A stretch of DNA of 64,000 nucleotides. It comes from Rhodobiaceae bacterium. GTDB taxonomy: Bacteria; Pseudomonadota; Alphaproteobacteria; RS24. Below, one piece after another: positions 1-11,563 of this stretch. A program made the translations under genes and the position numbers. The notes beneath the pieces are model-generated. The model had not been told where the DNA came from and searched no databases. It was given only the letters and a program-made list of their open reading frames with translations. Position 1 is the stretch's first letter. Each line of letters starts with the position of its first letter. Location of the stretch: the NCBI GenBank assembly GCA_002721725.1, contig PBLK01000007.1, positions 1 through 64,000 on the forward strand, given 5' to 3'.

Positions 1-2
1 CC

Positions 3-1160
<1,158 letters not shown>

Positions 1161-1239
1161 GTGACTATGTGGCGCTGAGCAGCGTCATAATGGACATCTC
1201 GGGAGGTTAAACGCCTCAATGGTTGGCAACGACCAGTAA

Positions 1240-2418
1240 TCAGCCTCTACTAAGCTCTCGCATTGCGTTGTCTAATCCTTCGAGGGTAAGCGGATACATG
1301 CGGTCGCTGAAAAGCTGCTTGATGATTTGCAAGCTTGCCGTATGTTCCCAATAGCGTTCTCCCAGCGGATTCAGCCAGACACAATTTTCATATATGTCCG
1401 TTACTCGTTTTAGCCAAAGTGCACCCGGCTCTTCGTTCCAATGTTCCACGCTGCCGCCCTCATATGTGACCTCGTAGGGGCTCATGCTAGCATCGCCGAC
1501 AAAAATCACTTTGTAATCACTTCCATATGTATGCAGCACATCCCATGTGTTCATCTTCTCTGTATGGCGGCGCATATTGTCTTTCCATACGCCTTCATAC
1601 AGGCAATTATGGAAATAGAAATATTCCATATTTTTAAACTCGCTACGCGCTGCGGAAAACAATTCTTCACACAGGCGAATATGCGGATCCATAGAGCCGC
1701 CAATATCAAAAAAAACCAGCACTTTCACTTTATTGCGGCGCTCAGCAATCAGCTTAATATCGAGATATCCAGTATTGGCAGTCGATTTAATTGTGTCTTC
1801 AAGGTCTAGCATATCGGCTTCGCCATCGCGCGCAAATTGGCGCAAGCGGCGCAACGCGACTTTAATGTTGCGTGTACCAAGCTCTACCGAGTCGTCGAGA
1901 TTTTTATATTCGCGCTTGTCCCAAACTTTAACAGCTTTGAAGTTTTTATTTTTTTCTTGGCCGATGCGCACGCCTTCTGGGTTGTAACCATCGGAGCCGA
2001 AAGGCGAGGTGCCGCCCGTACCGATCCATTTATTGCCACCTTCGTGGCGGCCTTCTTGCTCCTCGAGGCGCTTTTTCAGCTCCTCCATGATTTTGTCCCA
2101 GCCGCCAAGTTTCTCGATCTCTGCCTTTTCCTCTTCGGTCAGAAATTTTTCAGTCAGCGTTTGCAGCCAGTCTTCCGGAATTTCAGCGATATCGCCTTCG
2201 CCCAGGCTTTCCAGCCCCTTAAATACATGACCAAATACTTGGTCAAATTTGTCGAGGTTGCGTTCGTCTTTCACCAATGCAGATTTTGACAAATAGTAAA
2301 AATCCTCGACATTATTGTCGATGACTTGGAGATCGAGTGCTTCTAAGAGCGAGAGATATTCGCGCAAGGAAACTGGCACATTGGCCGACTTCAACTCATG
2401 GAAAAAATTTACGAACAT
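1240..2418 (-). CDS. VWA domain-containing (CoxE-like) protein
   Basis: MFVNFFHELKSANVPVSLREYLSLLEAL start; VFFDIGGSMDPHI MIDAS-like motif; next to MoxR ATPase. Confidence 0.88.
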   Translation of the reverse strand: MFVNFFHELKSANVPVSLREYLSLLEALDLQVIDNNVEDFYYLSKSALVKDERNLDKFDQVFGHVFKGLESLGEGDIAEIPEDWLQTLTEKFLTEEEKAEIEKLGGWDKIMEELKKRLEEQEGRHEGGNKWIGTGGTSPFGSDGYNPEGVRIGQEKNKNFKAVKVWDKREYKNLDDSVELGTRNIKVALRRLRQFARDGEADMLDLEDTIKSTANTGYLDIKLIAERRNKVKVLVFFDIGGSMDPHIRLCEELFSAARSEFKNMEYFYFHNCLYEGVWKDNMRRHTEKMNTWDVLHTYGSDYKVIFVGDASMSPYEVTYEGGSVEHWNEEPGALWLKRVTDIYENCVWLNPLGERYWEHTASLQIIKQLFSDRMYPLTLEGLDNAMRELSRG

Positions 2419-2442
2419 ATGGTTCGCTCCCGTTCAACCGCA

Positions 2443-3306
2443 CTAATTGCGCTCGCGACGCGCTAAAAAAGCAAGTCGCTCAAACAAATGCACATCTTGC
2501 TCGTTCTTTATTAGCGCGCCATGCAGCGGCGGAATCATCTTACCTGCATCCTGCTCGCGCAGCGTCTCAGGGTCAATATCTTCGTTCATAAGCAGTTTTA
2601 GCCAATCTAACAATTCAGAGGTTGACGGTTTTTTCTTTAGGCCTGGCACATCGCGCACTTCGTAAAAAGAGCTCAGTGCTTGCTTTACTAGGCGGTCTTT
2701 GATGTCAGGATAATGCACATTGATGATTTGGCTCATCGTGTCGGCATCAGGGAAAGAAATATAATGAAAGAAGCAGCGGCGCAGAAACGCGTCTGGCAAC
2801 TCTTTTTCATTATTCGAGGTTATAATGACCAAGGGCCGTTGCGCCGCTTTAATCGTTTCGCCCGTCTCATAGACATAAAATTCCATTCGGTCGAGTTCTT
2901 GCAGCAAGTCATTGGGGAATTCGATATCTGCCTTGTCAATTTCGTCAATCAATAGCACCACGCGCTTGTCTTGCTCAAAGGCCTCCCAAAGCTTGCCCTT
3001 GTTAATGTAGTTTTTGACTTGTTTCACACGCTCATCGCCGAGCTGACTATCGCGCAGGCGGGTGATTGCGTCATATTCATACAAGCCTTGCTGTGCTTTG
3101 GTGGTCGATTTAATATGCCAGGTGATTAGCTCCATATCCAAGGCTCTAGAAACTTCCTCTGCTAGCACAGTTTTTCCGGTGCCTGGCTCACCCTTTATCA
3201 GCAACGGACGCTCTAACGTTAACGCGGCATTCACCGCGATGCGCAAATCTTCCGTTGCAATATAATTCTCTGTACCCTGAAATTTTTCGGTCATAACTCT
3301 TTCCAT
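2443..3306 (-). CDS. MoxR-family AAA ATPase
   Basis: Walker A GEPGTGKT, Walker B VVLLIDEIDKAD; paired with VWA gene. Confidence 0.9.
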   Translation of the reverse strand: MERVMTEKFQGTENYIATEDLRIAVNAALTLERPLLIKGEPGTGKTVLAEEVSRALDMELITWHIKSTTKAQQGLYEYDAITRLRDSQLGDERVKQVKNYINKGKLWEAFEQDKRVVLLIDEIDKADIEFPNDLLQELDRMEFYVYETGETIKAAQRPLVIITSNNEKELPDAFLRRCFFHYISFPDADTMSQIINVHYPDIKDRLVKQALSSFYEVRDVPGLKKKPSTSELLDWLKLLMNEDIDPETLREQDAGKMIPPLHGALIKNEQDVHLFERLAFLARRERN

Positions 3307-3502
3307 TTTCGGTTTGACGGCAGATCAACTTTATCAAGTGACACATATGGCGGCAGAGATTAAGGGCAAGGGCAAAGCGGCGCAACCCCATATTGCTGCT
3401 ATTAAAGGCTTTATCGATGCTTGATTTTAGGCCTCAGATTGAATATAGACAAAGCGCTTGCTGACTTGCAGGGCATGTATAAGAGACTGTTAAGAGGCTT
3501 AC

Positions 3503-3919
3503 ATGGCGACGCGAATTCCTAAAAACTATGTGCCAAGCGATGATGAACCCTTCATGAATGCCAAGCAGCGCGAGTATTTTCGCCGCAAGTTGGTCGATTG
3601 GAAAGATGATATCATTAAAGGCACCAAGGAAACCGTTATTGGGCTTCAGAATGAAAGCGTACAGCACCCTGACGATATTGACCGCGCTAATTCAGAAGCT
3701 GAAAAACAACTAGAATTACGCACACGCGACCGCCATCGTAAGCTGATTAACAAAATCGATTCGGCGTTGCGCCGCATTGAAGATAAAACTTATGGCTATT
3801 GCGAAGAAACCGGCGAGCCGATCAGCCTAAAACGGCTCGATGCGAGGCCCATCGCCACCTTAGGGCTGGAAGCGCAAGAGCGACATGAGAAACGCGAGCG
3901 CGTTTATCGCGACGACTGA
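3503..3919 (+). CDS. dksA: RNA polymerase-binding transcription factor DksA (alphaproteobacterial type)
   Basis: Coiled-coil region plus YGYCEETGEPISLKRLDARPIATL; only one Cys in the zinc-finger region. Confidence 0.9.
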   Translation: MATRIPKNYVPSDDEPFMNAKQREYFRRKLVDWKDDIIKGTKETVIGLQNESVQHPDDIDRANSEAEKQLELRTRDRHRKLINKIDSALRRIEDKTYGYCEETGEPISLKRLDARPIATLGLEAQERHEKRERVYRDD

Positions 3920-4023
3920 TTCTTCAAACCTTCGGTGTTTGCTCTGTTTCGGCACTTATTCACACTGCTGAAATCCCATAAATTTCAATAAAAACAACAA
4001 CGTAAAATTGTTCTGGACAAATA

Positions 4024-4038
4024 GAACAAAATGAGAAC
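4024..4038 (+). promoter_or_regulatory. LexA/SOS box (alphaproteobacterial type) upstream of recA
   Basis: GAACAAAATGAGAAC = GAAC-N7-GAAC, reverse complement of the GTTC-N7-GTTC alphaproteobacterial LexA box, about 50 bp before recA ATG. Confidence 0.85.
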
Positions 4039-4090
4039 ATAATGTCGTATTGCTCGCTGTGACGAGCTATGAAATAACGGATGAGACATT

Positions 4091-5191
4091 ATGGCTGAAG
4101 TGGTGAACCTCATGGAAAAGAGTGAAGAGAAGAAAAAGGCGCTGGAAGCAGCCCTTTCTCAAATTGAAAAAAATTACGGTAAAGGCTCGGTGATGAAACT
4201 GGGTGATCCTGAAAATGTGGTGGAAATTGAAGCCATCTCAACCGGTTCGCTGGGCCTGGATGTTGCGCTGGGCATTGGTGGACTGCCAAAAGGCCGGATT
4301 ATTGAAATTTACGGGCCAGAAAGTTCGGGCAAAACGACGCTGGCGTTGCACACGGTGGCCGAAGCGCAAAAAACCGGAGGCATTTGCGGCTTTATCGATG
4401 CCGAGCATGCGCTCGATCCGGCCTATGCCAATAAGCTGGGCGTTAATATTGAGGAATTGCTGATATCACAACCCGATAATGGTGAACAGGCCTTGGAAAT
4501 TGCCGACACGCTGGTGCGCTCAGGCGCGGTTGATGTGCTGGTTATTGACTCGGTGGCAGCATTGACCCCGCGAGCGGAATTGGAGGGCGATATGGGCGAC
4601 AGCCTGCCGGGTCTGCAGGCGCGTCTGATGAGCCAAGCGCTGAGAAAACTTACCGGTTCAATCTCGCGTTCAAATACAATGGTGATTTTCATCAACCAAA
4701 TTCGTATGAAAATTGGTGTCATGTTCGGTTCGCCCGAGACCACGACTGGCGGTAATGCGCTGAAATTTTATTCGTCTTGCCGTTTGGACATTCGACGTAT
4801 CGGCGCGATCAAAGATCGCGATGAAGTTATTGGAAACCAGACCCGTGTAAAAGTAGTGAAAAACAAGGTGGCGCCGCCTTTCCGCGTCGTCGAATTTGAT
4901 ATTCTCTATGGCGAAGGTATTTCCAAAATGGGCGAATTGATTGACCTCGGTGTTAAAGCAAATGTGGTTGAGAAATCAGGTAGCTGGTACAGCTATGGGC
5001 CTCAGCGCATCGGACAGGGCAAAGAAAATACCCGTAAATTCCTTATCGAAAACCCTGATATTGCGGCGGAGATTGAAGAAAAAATCCGCGCCGATGCAGG
5101 GCTCATCGATGTTGAGGCTTTGACGCAGGAAGAAGCGCACATGGCAGAAGGTCAGGACGACGAACCAAGCATTGAGGAAGCGGCTGGATAA
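4091..5191 (+). CDS. recA: Recombinase RecA
   Basis: [49 protein letters not shown]. Confidence 0.99.
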   Translation: MAEVVNLMEKSEEKKKALEAALSQIEKNYGKGSVMKLGDPENVVEIEAISTGSLGLDVALGIGGLPKGRIIEIYGPESSGKTTLALHTVAEAQKTGGICGFIDAEHALDPAYANKLGVNIEELLISQPDNGEQALEIADTLVRSGAVDVLVIDSVAALTPRAELEGDMGDSLPGLQARLMSQALRKLTGSISRSNTMVIFINQIRMKIGVMFGSPETTTGGNALKFYSSCRLDIRRIGAIKDRDEVIGNQTRVKVVKNKVAPPFRVVEFDILYGEGISKMGELIDLGVKANVVEKSGSWYSYGPQRIGQGKENTRKFLIENPDIAAEIEEKIRADAGLIDVEALTQEEAHMAEGQDDEPSIEEAAG

Positions 5192-5210
5192 TTCCGACCC
5201 TATCGGACAG

Positions 5211-5241
5211 AAAAGGCTCGGCATTTGCCGGGCCTTTTTTC
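5211..5241 (+). terminator. Rho-independent terminator after recA
   Basis: AAAAGGCTCGGCATTTGCCGGGCCTTTTTT hairpin plus T tract. Confidence 0.75.
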
Positions 5242-5357
5242 TGGTATAGAGGTTTTCGTGCGCAGCATTTTATGTCTGTTTTGAGCCGCTTTGAAGCGCC
5301 GCTAATGCTTGTCGCTGCGGCCCATAGCGGTTACAACAACGTAGGAGCAAGAGAAAC

Positions 5358-8027
5358 ATGTCAACCGGCTTGGCGGATATCCGCAGCGCATTTCTAGACT
5401 TTTTCGGCGAAAGAGAGCATGAGGTCGTCGCCTCAAGCCCCCTTGTGCCGCTTAATGATCCGACGCTTTTGTTTACCAATGCGGGCATGGTGCCGTTCAA
5501 AAATTATTTTACGGGTCAAGACGTGCCACCCTATCAGCGTGCTACCTCTTCGCAGAAATGTGTGCGTGCCGGTGGCAAGCATAATGATCTCGACAATGTC
5601 GGCTATACCGCGCGTCATCACACATTTTTCGAAATGCTCGGCAATTTTTCCTTTGGCGATTATTTTAAGGAAGAGGCGATTGACTATGCATGGCAGTTTC
5701 TGACCAAAGAGTTGCAGATTTCGAGCGATAAATTATTGGTCACGGTCTATGCTGAAGATGATGAAGCGTTTAATTTATGGGGCAAAATTGCTGGTTTGTC
5801 GGAAGAAAAAATCATCCGCATCACCACATCGGATAATTTTTGGTCAATGGGCGATACAGGCCCGTGTGGCCCGTGTTCGGAGATTTTCTTCGACCACGGC
5901 GAAGGTATTGCCGGTGGCCCGCCGGGTAGCCCTGATGAAGATGGTGACCGCTTCATTGAGATTTGGAACCTCGTTTTCATGCAATTTGAGCAACAGGCGG
6001 ACGGCACGCGCATTGACTTGCCCAAGCCCAGCATTGATACCGGCATGGGGCTGGAGCGCATCAGCGCTTTGCTGCAGGGCAAGCATGATAATTACGATAC
6101 CGACCTTTTCTATCATTTGATTGAGGCATCGGCCGACCATTCGGGCCAAGGCATAAGGGGTGCGCATGCCATCAGTCACCGCGTCATTGCCGATCATTTG
6201 CGCTCTTCAGCTTTTTTGATTGCCGATGGGGTGCTGCCGTCCAATGAGGGGCGCGGGTATGTACTGCGCCGCATTATGCGCCGCGCCATGCGCCACGCGC
6301 ATATGCTGGGCGCGAAAGAAACGCTTTTATGGCAGCTTGTGCCGGCGCTGAAAACGCAAATGGCGGCGGCCTATCCTGAACTGGAGCGGGCAAACGCGTT
6401 GATTGTCGAGACGTTACGTCATGAGGAAGAACGCTTTCGCGATATGCTGAGCCGCGGGTTGAAATTGCTCGACGATGAGGTCGGCAAATTATCGGGCGAT
6501 ACATTACCTGGTGAGGTTGCTTTCAAACTTTACGACACTTACGGCTTTCCGCTTGATTTGACGCAAGACGCGCTGCGCGAGCGCGGCTTGGCAGTCGATA
6601 CGCACGGCTTTGACGCGGCGATGGAAAAACAACGCGCCGAAGCCCGTGCCAATTGGAGCGGTTCGGGCCAAGAAGAAACAGAAGCGGTATGGTTCGATTT
6701 ACGCAATGAGCACGGTGCCAGCGAATTTGTCGGCTATCAATCGACTTTCGCGGAAGGGCAAATTTTGGCCATTGTCAAAGACGGAAAGCCTGTTGCCAAA
6801 GCTAAAAAGGGCGACGACATTGCCCTGATGCTCAATCAAACCCCGTTTTACGCTGAAAGCGGTGGCCAGGTCGGTGATACGGGTTTGGTGTCCGATGGGG
6901 ACGGGCTGACGGTTGACATTTTCGATACGCAAAAAATGCTCGGCGACGTGCATTTGCTGCGTGGCAAGGTGCGCGCAGGTCATATTGAGACGGGTGCTTT
7001 GGTGCACCAGCAGATCGATGGCCATCGTCGCGATGCCATTCGCGCCAATCACTCGGCGACGCATTTGCTGCACGAGGCCCTGCGCCGCGTTTTGGGCGAC
7101 CATGTGACGCAAAAAGGCTCGCTGGTCAATGAGCATCATTTGCGTTTCGATTTTTCTCATCCGCGCGCCATGAATGACAATGAAATCGATGAAGTGGAAG
7201 CCTTGGTCAATAATATCATCCGCCAAAATGAAGAAGTGGCGACGCGGTTGATGACGCCAGAAGAAGCCATTGAAGCGGGCGCGCTGGCACTGTTTGGTGA
7301 AAAATACGGGGACGAAGTGCGCGTTTTATCAATGGGCTTGGGGAAGAATGATGATGATACTGCATCCTATTCGGTTGAATTGTGCGGTGGCACACATGTC
7401 AGCCGCCTCGGCGATATCGGATTGTTAAAAATCTCGCAAGAAGGAGCGGTCGCTTCCGGCGTGCGGCGCATTGAAGCGCTTACAGGCGAGGGCGCATTGG
7501 CACAAATCTCAGCGCATGAGCATCTGCTGCATGCCGCGACAAGTGAATTGAAAGTGGCCGTCGAAGACTTGCCGGCCCGTGTCGCTAAATTGGTTGAGGA
7601 ACGCAAAAGCCTCGACCGCCAATTGGCGGAGGCCAAAAAACAATTGGCACTTGCCGGGCCAAGCGGCCCGGTGGGTCAAAGCGGCGGCGAAGAAACGGCC
7701 AGCCGTGATGTCAATGGTACAGTATTTATGGCGCGCTGTTTGCAAGGCCTACCGGCCAAGCAATTGCGCGGTCTTGTTGATGAAGGCAAAAGGCAAATCG
7801 GCAGTGGCGTGGTGGTGTTTGTCGGCATTGATGGCGACAAGGCGGGTATTGCTGTTGGTGTCACCGATGATTTGACGGATAAATTCAATGCGGTTGAACT
7901 CGTGCAGGCCGGTTCCGAAGCGCTAGGCGGCAAAGGAGGCGGCGGGCGTTCCGATATGGCGCAAGCCGGCGGCCCCGATACGGGCGCAGCCGACGCAGCT
8001 ATCGCGGCAATTGAGAAATTGCTCTAG
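5358..8027 (+). CDS. alaS: Alanine--tRNA ligase
   Basis: 889 aa; [34 protein letters not shown] motifs. Confidence 0.99.
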   Translation: MSTGLADIRSAFLDFFGEREHEVVASSPLVPLNDPTLLFTNAGMVPFKNYFTGQDVPPYQRATSSQKCVRAGGKHNDLDNVGYTARHHTFFEMLGNFSFGDYFKEEAIDYAWQFLTKELQISSDKLLVTVYAEDDEAFNLWGKIAGLSEEKIIRITTSDNFWSMGDTGPCGPCSEIFFDHGEGIAGGPPGSPDEDGDRFIEIWNLVFMQFEQQADGTRIDLPKPSIDTGMGLERISALLQGKHDNYDTDLFYHLIEASADHSGQGIRGAHAISHRVIADHLRSSAFLIADGVLPSNEGRGYVLRRIMRRAMRHAHMLGAKETLLWQLVPALKTQMAAAYPELERANALIVETLRHEEERFRDMLSRGLKLLDDEVGKLSGDTLPGEVAFKLYDTYGFPLDLTQDALRERGLAVDTHGFDAAMEKQRAEARANWSGSGQEETEAVWFDLRNEHGASEFVGYQSTFAEGQILAIVKDGKPVAKAKKGDDIALMLNQTPFYAESGGQVGDTGLVSDGDGLTVDIFDTQKMLGDVHLLRGKVRAGHIETGALVHQQIDGHRRDAIRANHSATHLLHEALRRVLGDHVTQKGSLVNEHHLRFDFSHPRAMNDNEIDEVEALVNNIIRQNEEVATRLMTPEEAIEAGALALFGEKYGDEVRVLSMGLGKNDDDTASYSVELCGGTHVSRLGDIGLLKISQEGAVASGVRRIEALTGEGALAQISAHEHLLHAATSELKVAVEDLPARVAKLVEERKSLDRQLAEAKKQLALAGPSGPVGQSGGEETASRDVNGTVFMARCLQGLPAKQLRGLVDEGKRQIGSGVVVFVGIDGDKAGIAVGVTDDLTDKFNAVELVQAGSEALGGKGGGGRSDMAQAGGPDTGAADAAIAAIEKLL

Positions 8028-8030
8028 TGC

Positions 8031-9248
8031 TTAGGCCGACAGCGCCTTTTCAAGATTTTCATTGAGCTTGTCGAGGAAGCCCTCCGTACTCAGCCATTCT
8101 TGACCTTCACCGACCAGTAAAGCTAAATCTTTGGTCATCGAACCGCGCTCGACAGTTTTAACGCAGGTTTTTTCCAGCGTCGTTGAAAAATTGGCCAATG
8201 CTTCATTTTTATCCAATTCAGCGCGCTTGGTGAGGCCGCGCGTCCACGCGAAAATGGAGGCAATGGAATTGGTAGAGGTCTCTTCACCGCGCTGATGGGC
8301 GCGGTAATGACGTGTTACCGTACCATGTGCCGCTTCGGCTTCCATTGTTTTGCCATCGGGCGTCAACAGCACGGATGTCATCAGGCCGAGTGAGCCAAAG
8401 CCTTGCGCTACCGTATCGGACTGCACGTCGCCGTCATAATTTTTGCAGGCCCAGACAAATTTTCCGTTCCATTTCAGCGCGGCGGCTACCATATCGTCAA
8501 TTAGCCGATGCTCATAATCGATGCCTAAACTATTGAATTTTTCCTTAAACTCGGTATCAAAGACTTCCTGAAATAAATCCTTAAAACGCCCGTCATAGGC
8601 TTTCATAATGGTGTTTTTTGTTGACAGGTATAGTGGCCAGCCGCGGTCAACGGCATAGAGCATGCATGCACGAGCAAAGTCGCGAATGCTGCTATCCAGA
8701 TTATACATGGCCATTGAAACCCCACCGCCGGGGAAGTCGAACACGTCAAATTCTTTAACTTCGCTGCCATCCTCAGCTTCCCATTTAAGCGTCAGTTTGC
8801 CTTTTCCAGGCACAACAAAATCAGTAGCACGATATTGGTCGCCATAGGCGTGGCGACCGATAACAATCGGATCGGTCCAGCCCGGCACAAGGCGCGGCAC
8901 ATTGCGGCAAATAATCGGCTCGCGGAAAACCGTACCACCCAAAATATTACGAATAGTGCCATTGGGCGAACGCCACATTTTCTTCAGGCCAAATTCCTCA
9001 ACGCGGGCTTCATCAGGCGTTATAGTCGCGCATTTTACGCCAACGCCGATTTCCTTAATGGCTTCCGCCGAATCGATGGTGATTTGGTCATTCGTGTCGT
9101 CGCGCGCTTCAATGCCAAGATCGTAATATTTCAAATCAATATCAAGGTAAGGGTTGATGAGCTTGTCCTTAATCATCTGCCAGATGATGCGGGTCATTTC
9201 ATCACCATCAAGTTCAACGATCGGATTCTCAACTTTGATTTTCGACAT
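8031..9248 (-). CDS. icd: NADP-dependent isocitrate dehydrogenase
   Basis: [14 protein letters not shown] start, [34 protein letters not shown]. Confidence 0.97.
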   Translation of the reverse strand: MSKIKVENPIVELDGDEMTRIIWQMIKDKLINPYLDIDLKYYDLGIEARDDTNDQITIDSAEAIKEIGVGVKCATITPDEARVEEFGLKKMWRSPNGTIRNILGGTVFREPIICRNVPRLVPGWTDPIVIGRHAYGDQYRATDFVVPGKGKLTLKWEAEDGSEVKEFDVFDFPGGGVSMAMYNLDSSIRDFARACMLYAVDRGWPLYLSTKNTIMKAYDGRFKDLFQEVFDTEFKEKFNSLGIDYEHRLIDDMVAAALKWNGKFVWACKNYDGDVQSDTVAQGFGSLGLMTSVLLTPDGKTMEAEAAHGTVTRHYRAHQRGEETSTNSIASIFAWTRGLTKRAELDKNEALANFSTTLEKTCVKTVERGSMTKDLALLVGEGQEWLSTEGFLDKLNENLEKALSA

Positions 9249-9329
9249 TTTCGTCCCTCACTCAAATTGCATGTCATATAGCAAAATGCCCGCATTGATA
9301 AAAGCCCGTCTTTGGCTTATTTCACGGAG

Positions 9330-10181
9330 ATGGAAAGAAAAACCGCATTGTCTCCGGCAATTATTCTTGTTGGCGCCCAATTGGGTGAAAATATCGGCAC
9401 GGTGGCGCGCGCTATGCTCAATTTTGGCCTCACCGACTTGCGCTTGGTCAGCCCGCGCCCGGGTTGGCAAATGGAGCGCGCCATAAAAGCCTCAGCCGGT
9501 GCTGAGGCGTTGATTGAAAACCATCTTCTGTTTGAAACGGTCGGGGAGGCGACGGCCGATTTAGGTTATTTGGTCGCAACGACAGCGCGCCAGCGCGATA
9601 TGGTGAAGCCGGTGGTGACACCGGCGGCAATGGCTAGGGCTATGCGGACGCGGCAGTCGGAAAGTCATCCTCAAAGCGGCATTTTATTCGGCTGCGAGCG
9701 GACCGGGCTTAATAATGACGACATTTCACTGGCCGATGCGATTTGTTCCGTTCCGCTCAATCCGGACTTTTCGTCACTCAATTTGGCACAAGCCGTGTTG
9801 TTGATGGGATATGAGTGGTTCCAAACTGCCGACGCGACGCCCAGCGAGCAACTCGAGCTGCATGATGCGCGTCCAGCCACACGCGGTGAAATAAACGCGA
9901 TGTTTACCCATTTAGAATCAGCACTAGATGCAGCGGGATTTTTGGCGCCTACCGAAAAAAAACCCGCTATGGCGCGCAATATCAGAAACATCTTCAATCG
10001 CAGCGCCCTGACCGAGCAAGATGTGCAGACATTGCGCGGCATGGTTAATGCGCTGCTGCGATGGCCGCGTGGCGCGCGGGACAAAGCATTAAAGCCGCGC
10101 GTGGCGGCTATTTCGCGCGGTTTGCCCGACCCAGAGACGGCATCGGAAAAAGCGCAAGAAAAGGACGAAAATCCTGTTTGA
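9330..10181 (+). CDS. SpoU/TrmH-family RNA methyltransferase (TrmJ-like)
   Basis: IILVGAQLGENIGTVARAMLNFGLTDLRLVSPRPGW; FGCERTGLNNDDI; PLNPDFSSLNLAQAVLLMGYEW; ATG at 9330 preferred over TTG at 9312. Confidence 0.88.
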   Translation: MERKTALSPAIILVGAQLGENIGTVARAMLNFGLTDLRLVSPRPGWQMERAIKASAGAEALIENHLLFETVGEATADLGYLVATTARQRDMVKPVVTPAAMARAMRTRQSESHPQSGILFGCERTGLNNDDISLADAICSVPLNPDFSSLNLAQAVLLMGYEWFQTADATPSEQLELHDARPATRGEINAMFTHLESALDAAGFLAPTEKKPAMARNIRNIFNRSALTEQDVQTLRGMVNALLRWPRGARDKALKPRVAAISRGLPDPETASEKAQEKDENPV

Positions 10182-10205
10182 CATTGCGCGTGCCATGCGT
10201 ATATT
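10178..10205 (+). promoter_or_regulatory. Putative sigma70 promoter for rpsD
   Basis: TTGACA (10178-10183), 16-bp spacer, TATATT (10200-10205); -35 overlaps the stop codon of the upstream gene. Confidence 0.6.
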
Positions 10206-10267
10206 ACGCGCCAATCGCGGGAAACATCTCGCGCTTTTTATTTGAGCTAAGGTAAGGATAGCGCCGC

Positions 10268-10888
10268 ATGAGCAAGCGCCTTTCGACAAAGTATAAAATT
10301 GATCGTCGCATGGGCGAAAACATTTGGGGTCGTCCGAAAAGTCCGGTCAATCGCCGTGATTACGGCCCTGGCCAACATGGCCAGCGCCGTCGAGGAAAAT
10401 TGTCAGATTTCGGCACGCAATTGCGCGCCAAGCAGAAGCTGAAGGGCTACTATGGCAACATTTCTGAGAAGCAGTTTAAGGGCATTTATGCAGAAGCTGT
10501 TCGGGTGAAGGGAGACACCAGTGAAAATCTCGTTGGTTTGCTTGAAAGCCGCTTGGATGCAGTAGTCTATCGAGCCAAATTCGTTGCAACTGTTTTCGCA
10601 GCACGGCAATTCGTTAATCATGGTCATGTGATGGTCAATGGCCGCCGTTGTAATATTCCTAGTCGTCGTTTGAAAATTGGTGATGTGGTTGAGGTGCGTG
10701 AAAAATCACGCAACCTCAATTTTGTTTTGGAAGCAATTCAGAGCGCAGAGCGCGACGTGCCGGAATATATGGTAGTCGATCATAGCAAAATGTCGGCATC
10801 GCTGTCGCAAGTGCCGCAATTAGCCGATATTCCTTATCCGGTTCAAATGGAACCGAATCTGGTGGTCGAGTTTTACTCGCGCAATTAG
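10268..10888 (+). CDS. rpsD: 30S ribosomal protein S4
   Basis: [50 protein letters not shown]4 domain. Confidence 0.99.
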   Translation: MSKRLSTKYKIDRRMGENIWGRPKSPVNRRDYGPGQHGQRRRGKLSDFGTQLRAKQKLKGYYGNISEKQFKGIYAEAVRVKGDTSENLVGLLESRLDAVVYRAKFVATVFAARQFVNHGHVMVNGRRCNIPSRRLKIGDVVEVREKSRNLNFVLEAIQSAERDVPEYMVVDHSKMSASLSQVPQLADIPYPVQMEPNLVVEFYSRN

Positions 10889-10921
10889 ACTTTTGATTTT
10901 GAGTTTTGACTCATATCGACA

Positions 10922-10953
10922 AAAAAGCCCGCCGAATATTGGCGGGCTTTTCT
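10922..10953 (+). terminator. Rho-independent terminator after rpsD
   Basis: AAAAGCCCGCC-GAATATT-GGCGGGCTTTT perfect stem; possibly bidirectional with grxD. Confidence 0.85.
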
Positions 10954-10969
10954 TTTGCATCGTTAATAT

Positions 10970-11296
10970 TCAGGCCGCTTCAATGCCTTTTTCGTCGAAA
11001 TAGGGGCGCAATTCGCCTTCCTCAAACATCTCGCGGATTATATCGCAGCCGCCGACAAACTCACCCTTCACATAAAGCTGAGGAATGGTCGGCCAATTGG
11101 AAAAGGTTTTAATGCCTTCACGCAAATTGCCGTTTTCCAGCACATTGACGCCCTTAAAAGGAACTCCGATATGCGACAGTATTTGTACCACTTGGCCGGA
11201 AAAGCCGCATTGCGGGAAAACTGGTGTGCCCTTCATGAAAAGTACCACATCGGCGCTGTCAATTTCGCCTTGAATAATGTTGTTTATATCGCTCAT
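10970..11296 (-). CDS. grxD: Monothiol glutaredoxin, Grx4 family
   Basis: [24 protein letters not shown] (CGFS active site), [19 protein letters not shown]. Confidence 0.96.
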   Translation of the reverse strand: MSDINNIIQGEIDSADVVLFMKGTPVFPQCGFSGQVVQILSHIGVPFKGVNVLENGNLREGIKTFSNWPTIPQLYVKGEFVGGCDIIREMFEEGELRPYFDEKGIEAA

Positions 11297-11314
11297 TTGC
11301 TTTTCCTTCTTTGA

Positions 11315-11554
11315 CTATGCGTCGTCCGGAACGCCGGTTTGCAAAGCCAATGCGTGTAATTCATCGCCCATGCCGCCATCGATTGCGTCATAGACCATTT
11401 TATGTTGCTGCACGCGGGTTTTGCCTTTGAAAGATGCCGATACGACGCGCGCCGCATAATGGTCGCCATCTCCGCGCAAATCGGTGATTTCTACCGCTGC
11501 GTCGGGCAAGGCAACGCGTATCATGTGTTCCAGTTCACCGGCGCTCATCGGCAT
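11315..11554 (-). CDS. BolA family protein
   Basis: 79 aa; DGDHYAARVVSASFKGKTRVQQHKMVYDAI; adjacent to grxD. Confidence 0.92.
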   Translation of the reverse strand: MPMSAGELEHMIRVALPDAAVEITDLRGDGDHYAARVVSASFKGKTRVQQHKMVYDAIDGGMGDELHALALQTGVPDDA

Positions 11555-11563
11555 GGTTGACCT

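Noticed and set aside
7653-7672. GC-rich inverted repeat CCGGGCC-AAGC-GGCCCGG inside alaS
   Set aside because: Lies within continuous coding sequence ([13 protein letters not shown]), no T tract; most likely incidental to Gly/Pro codons.
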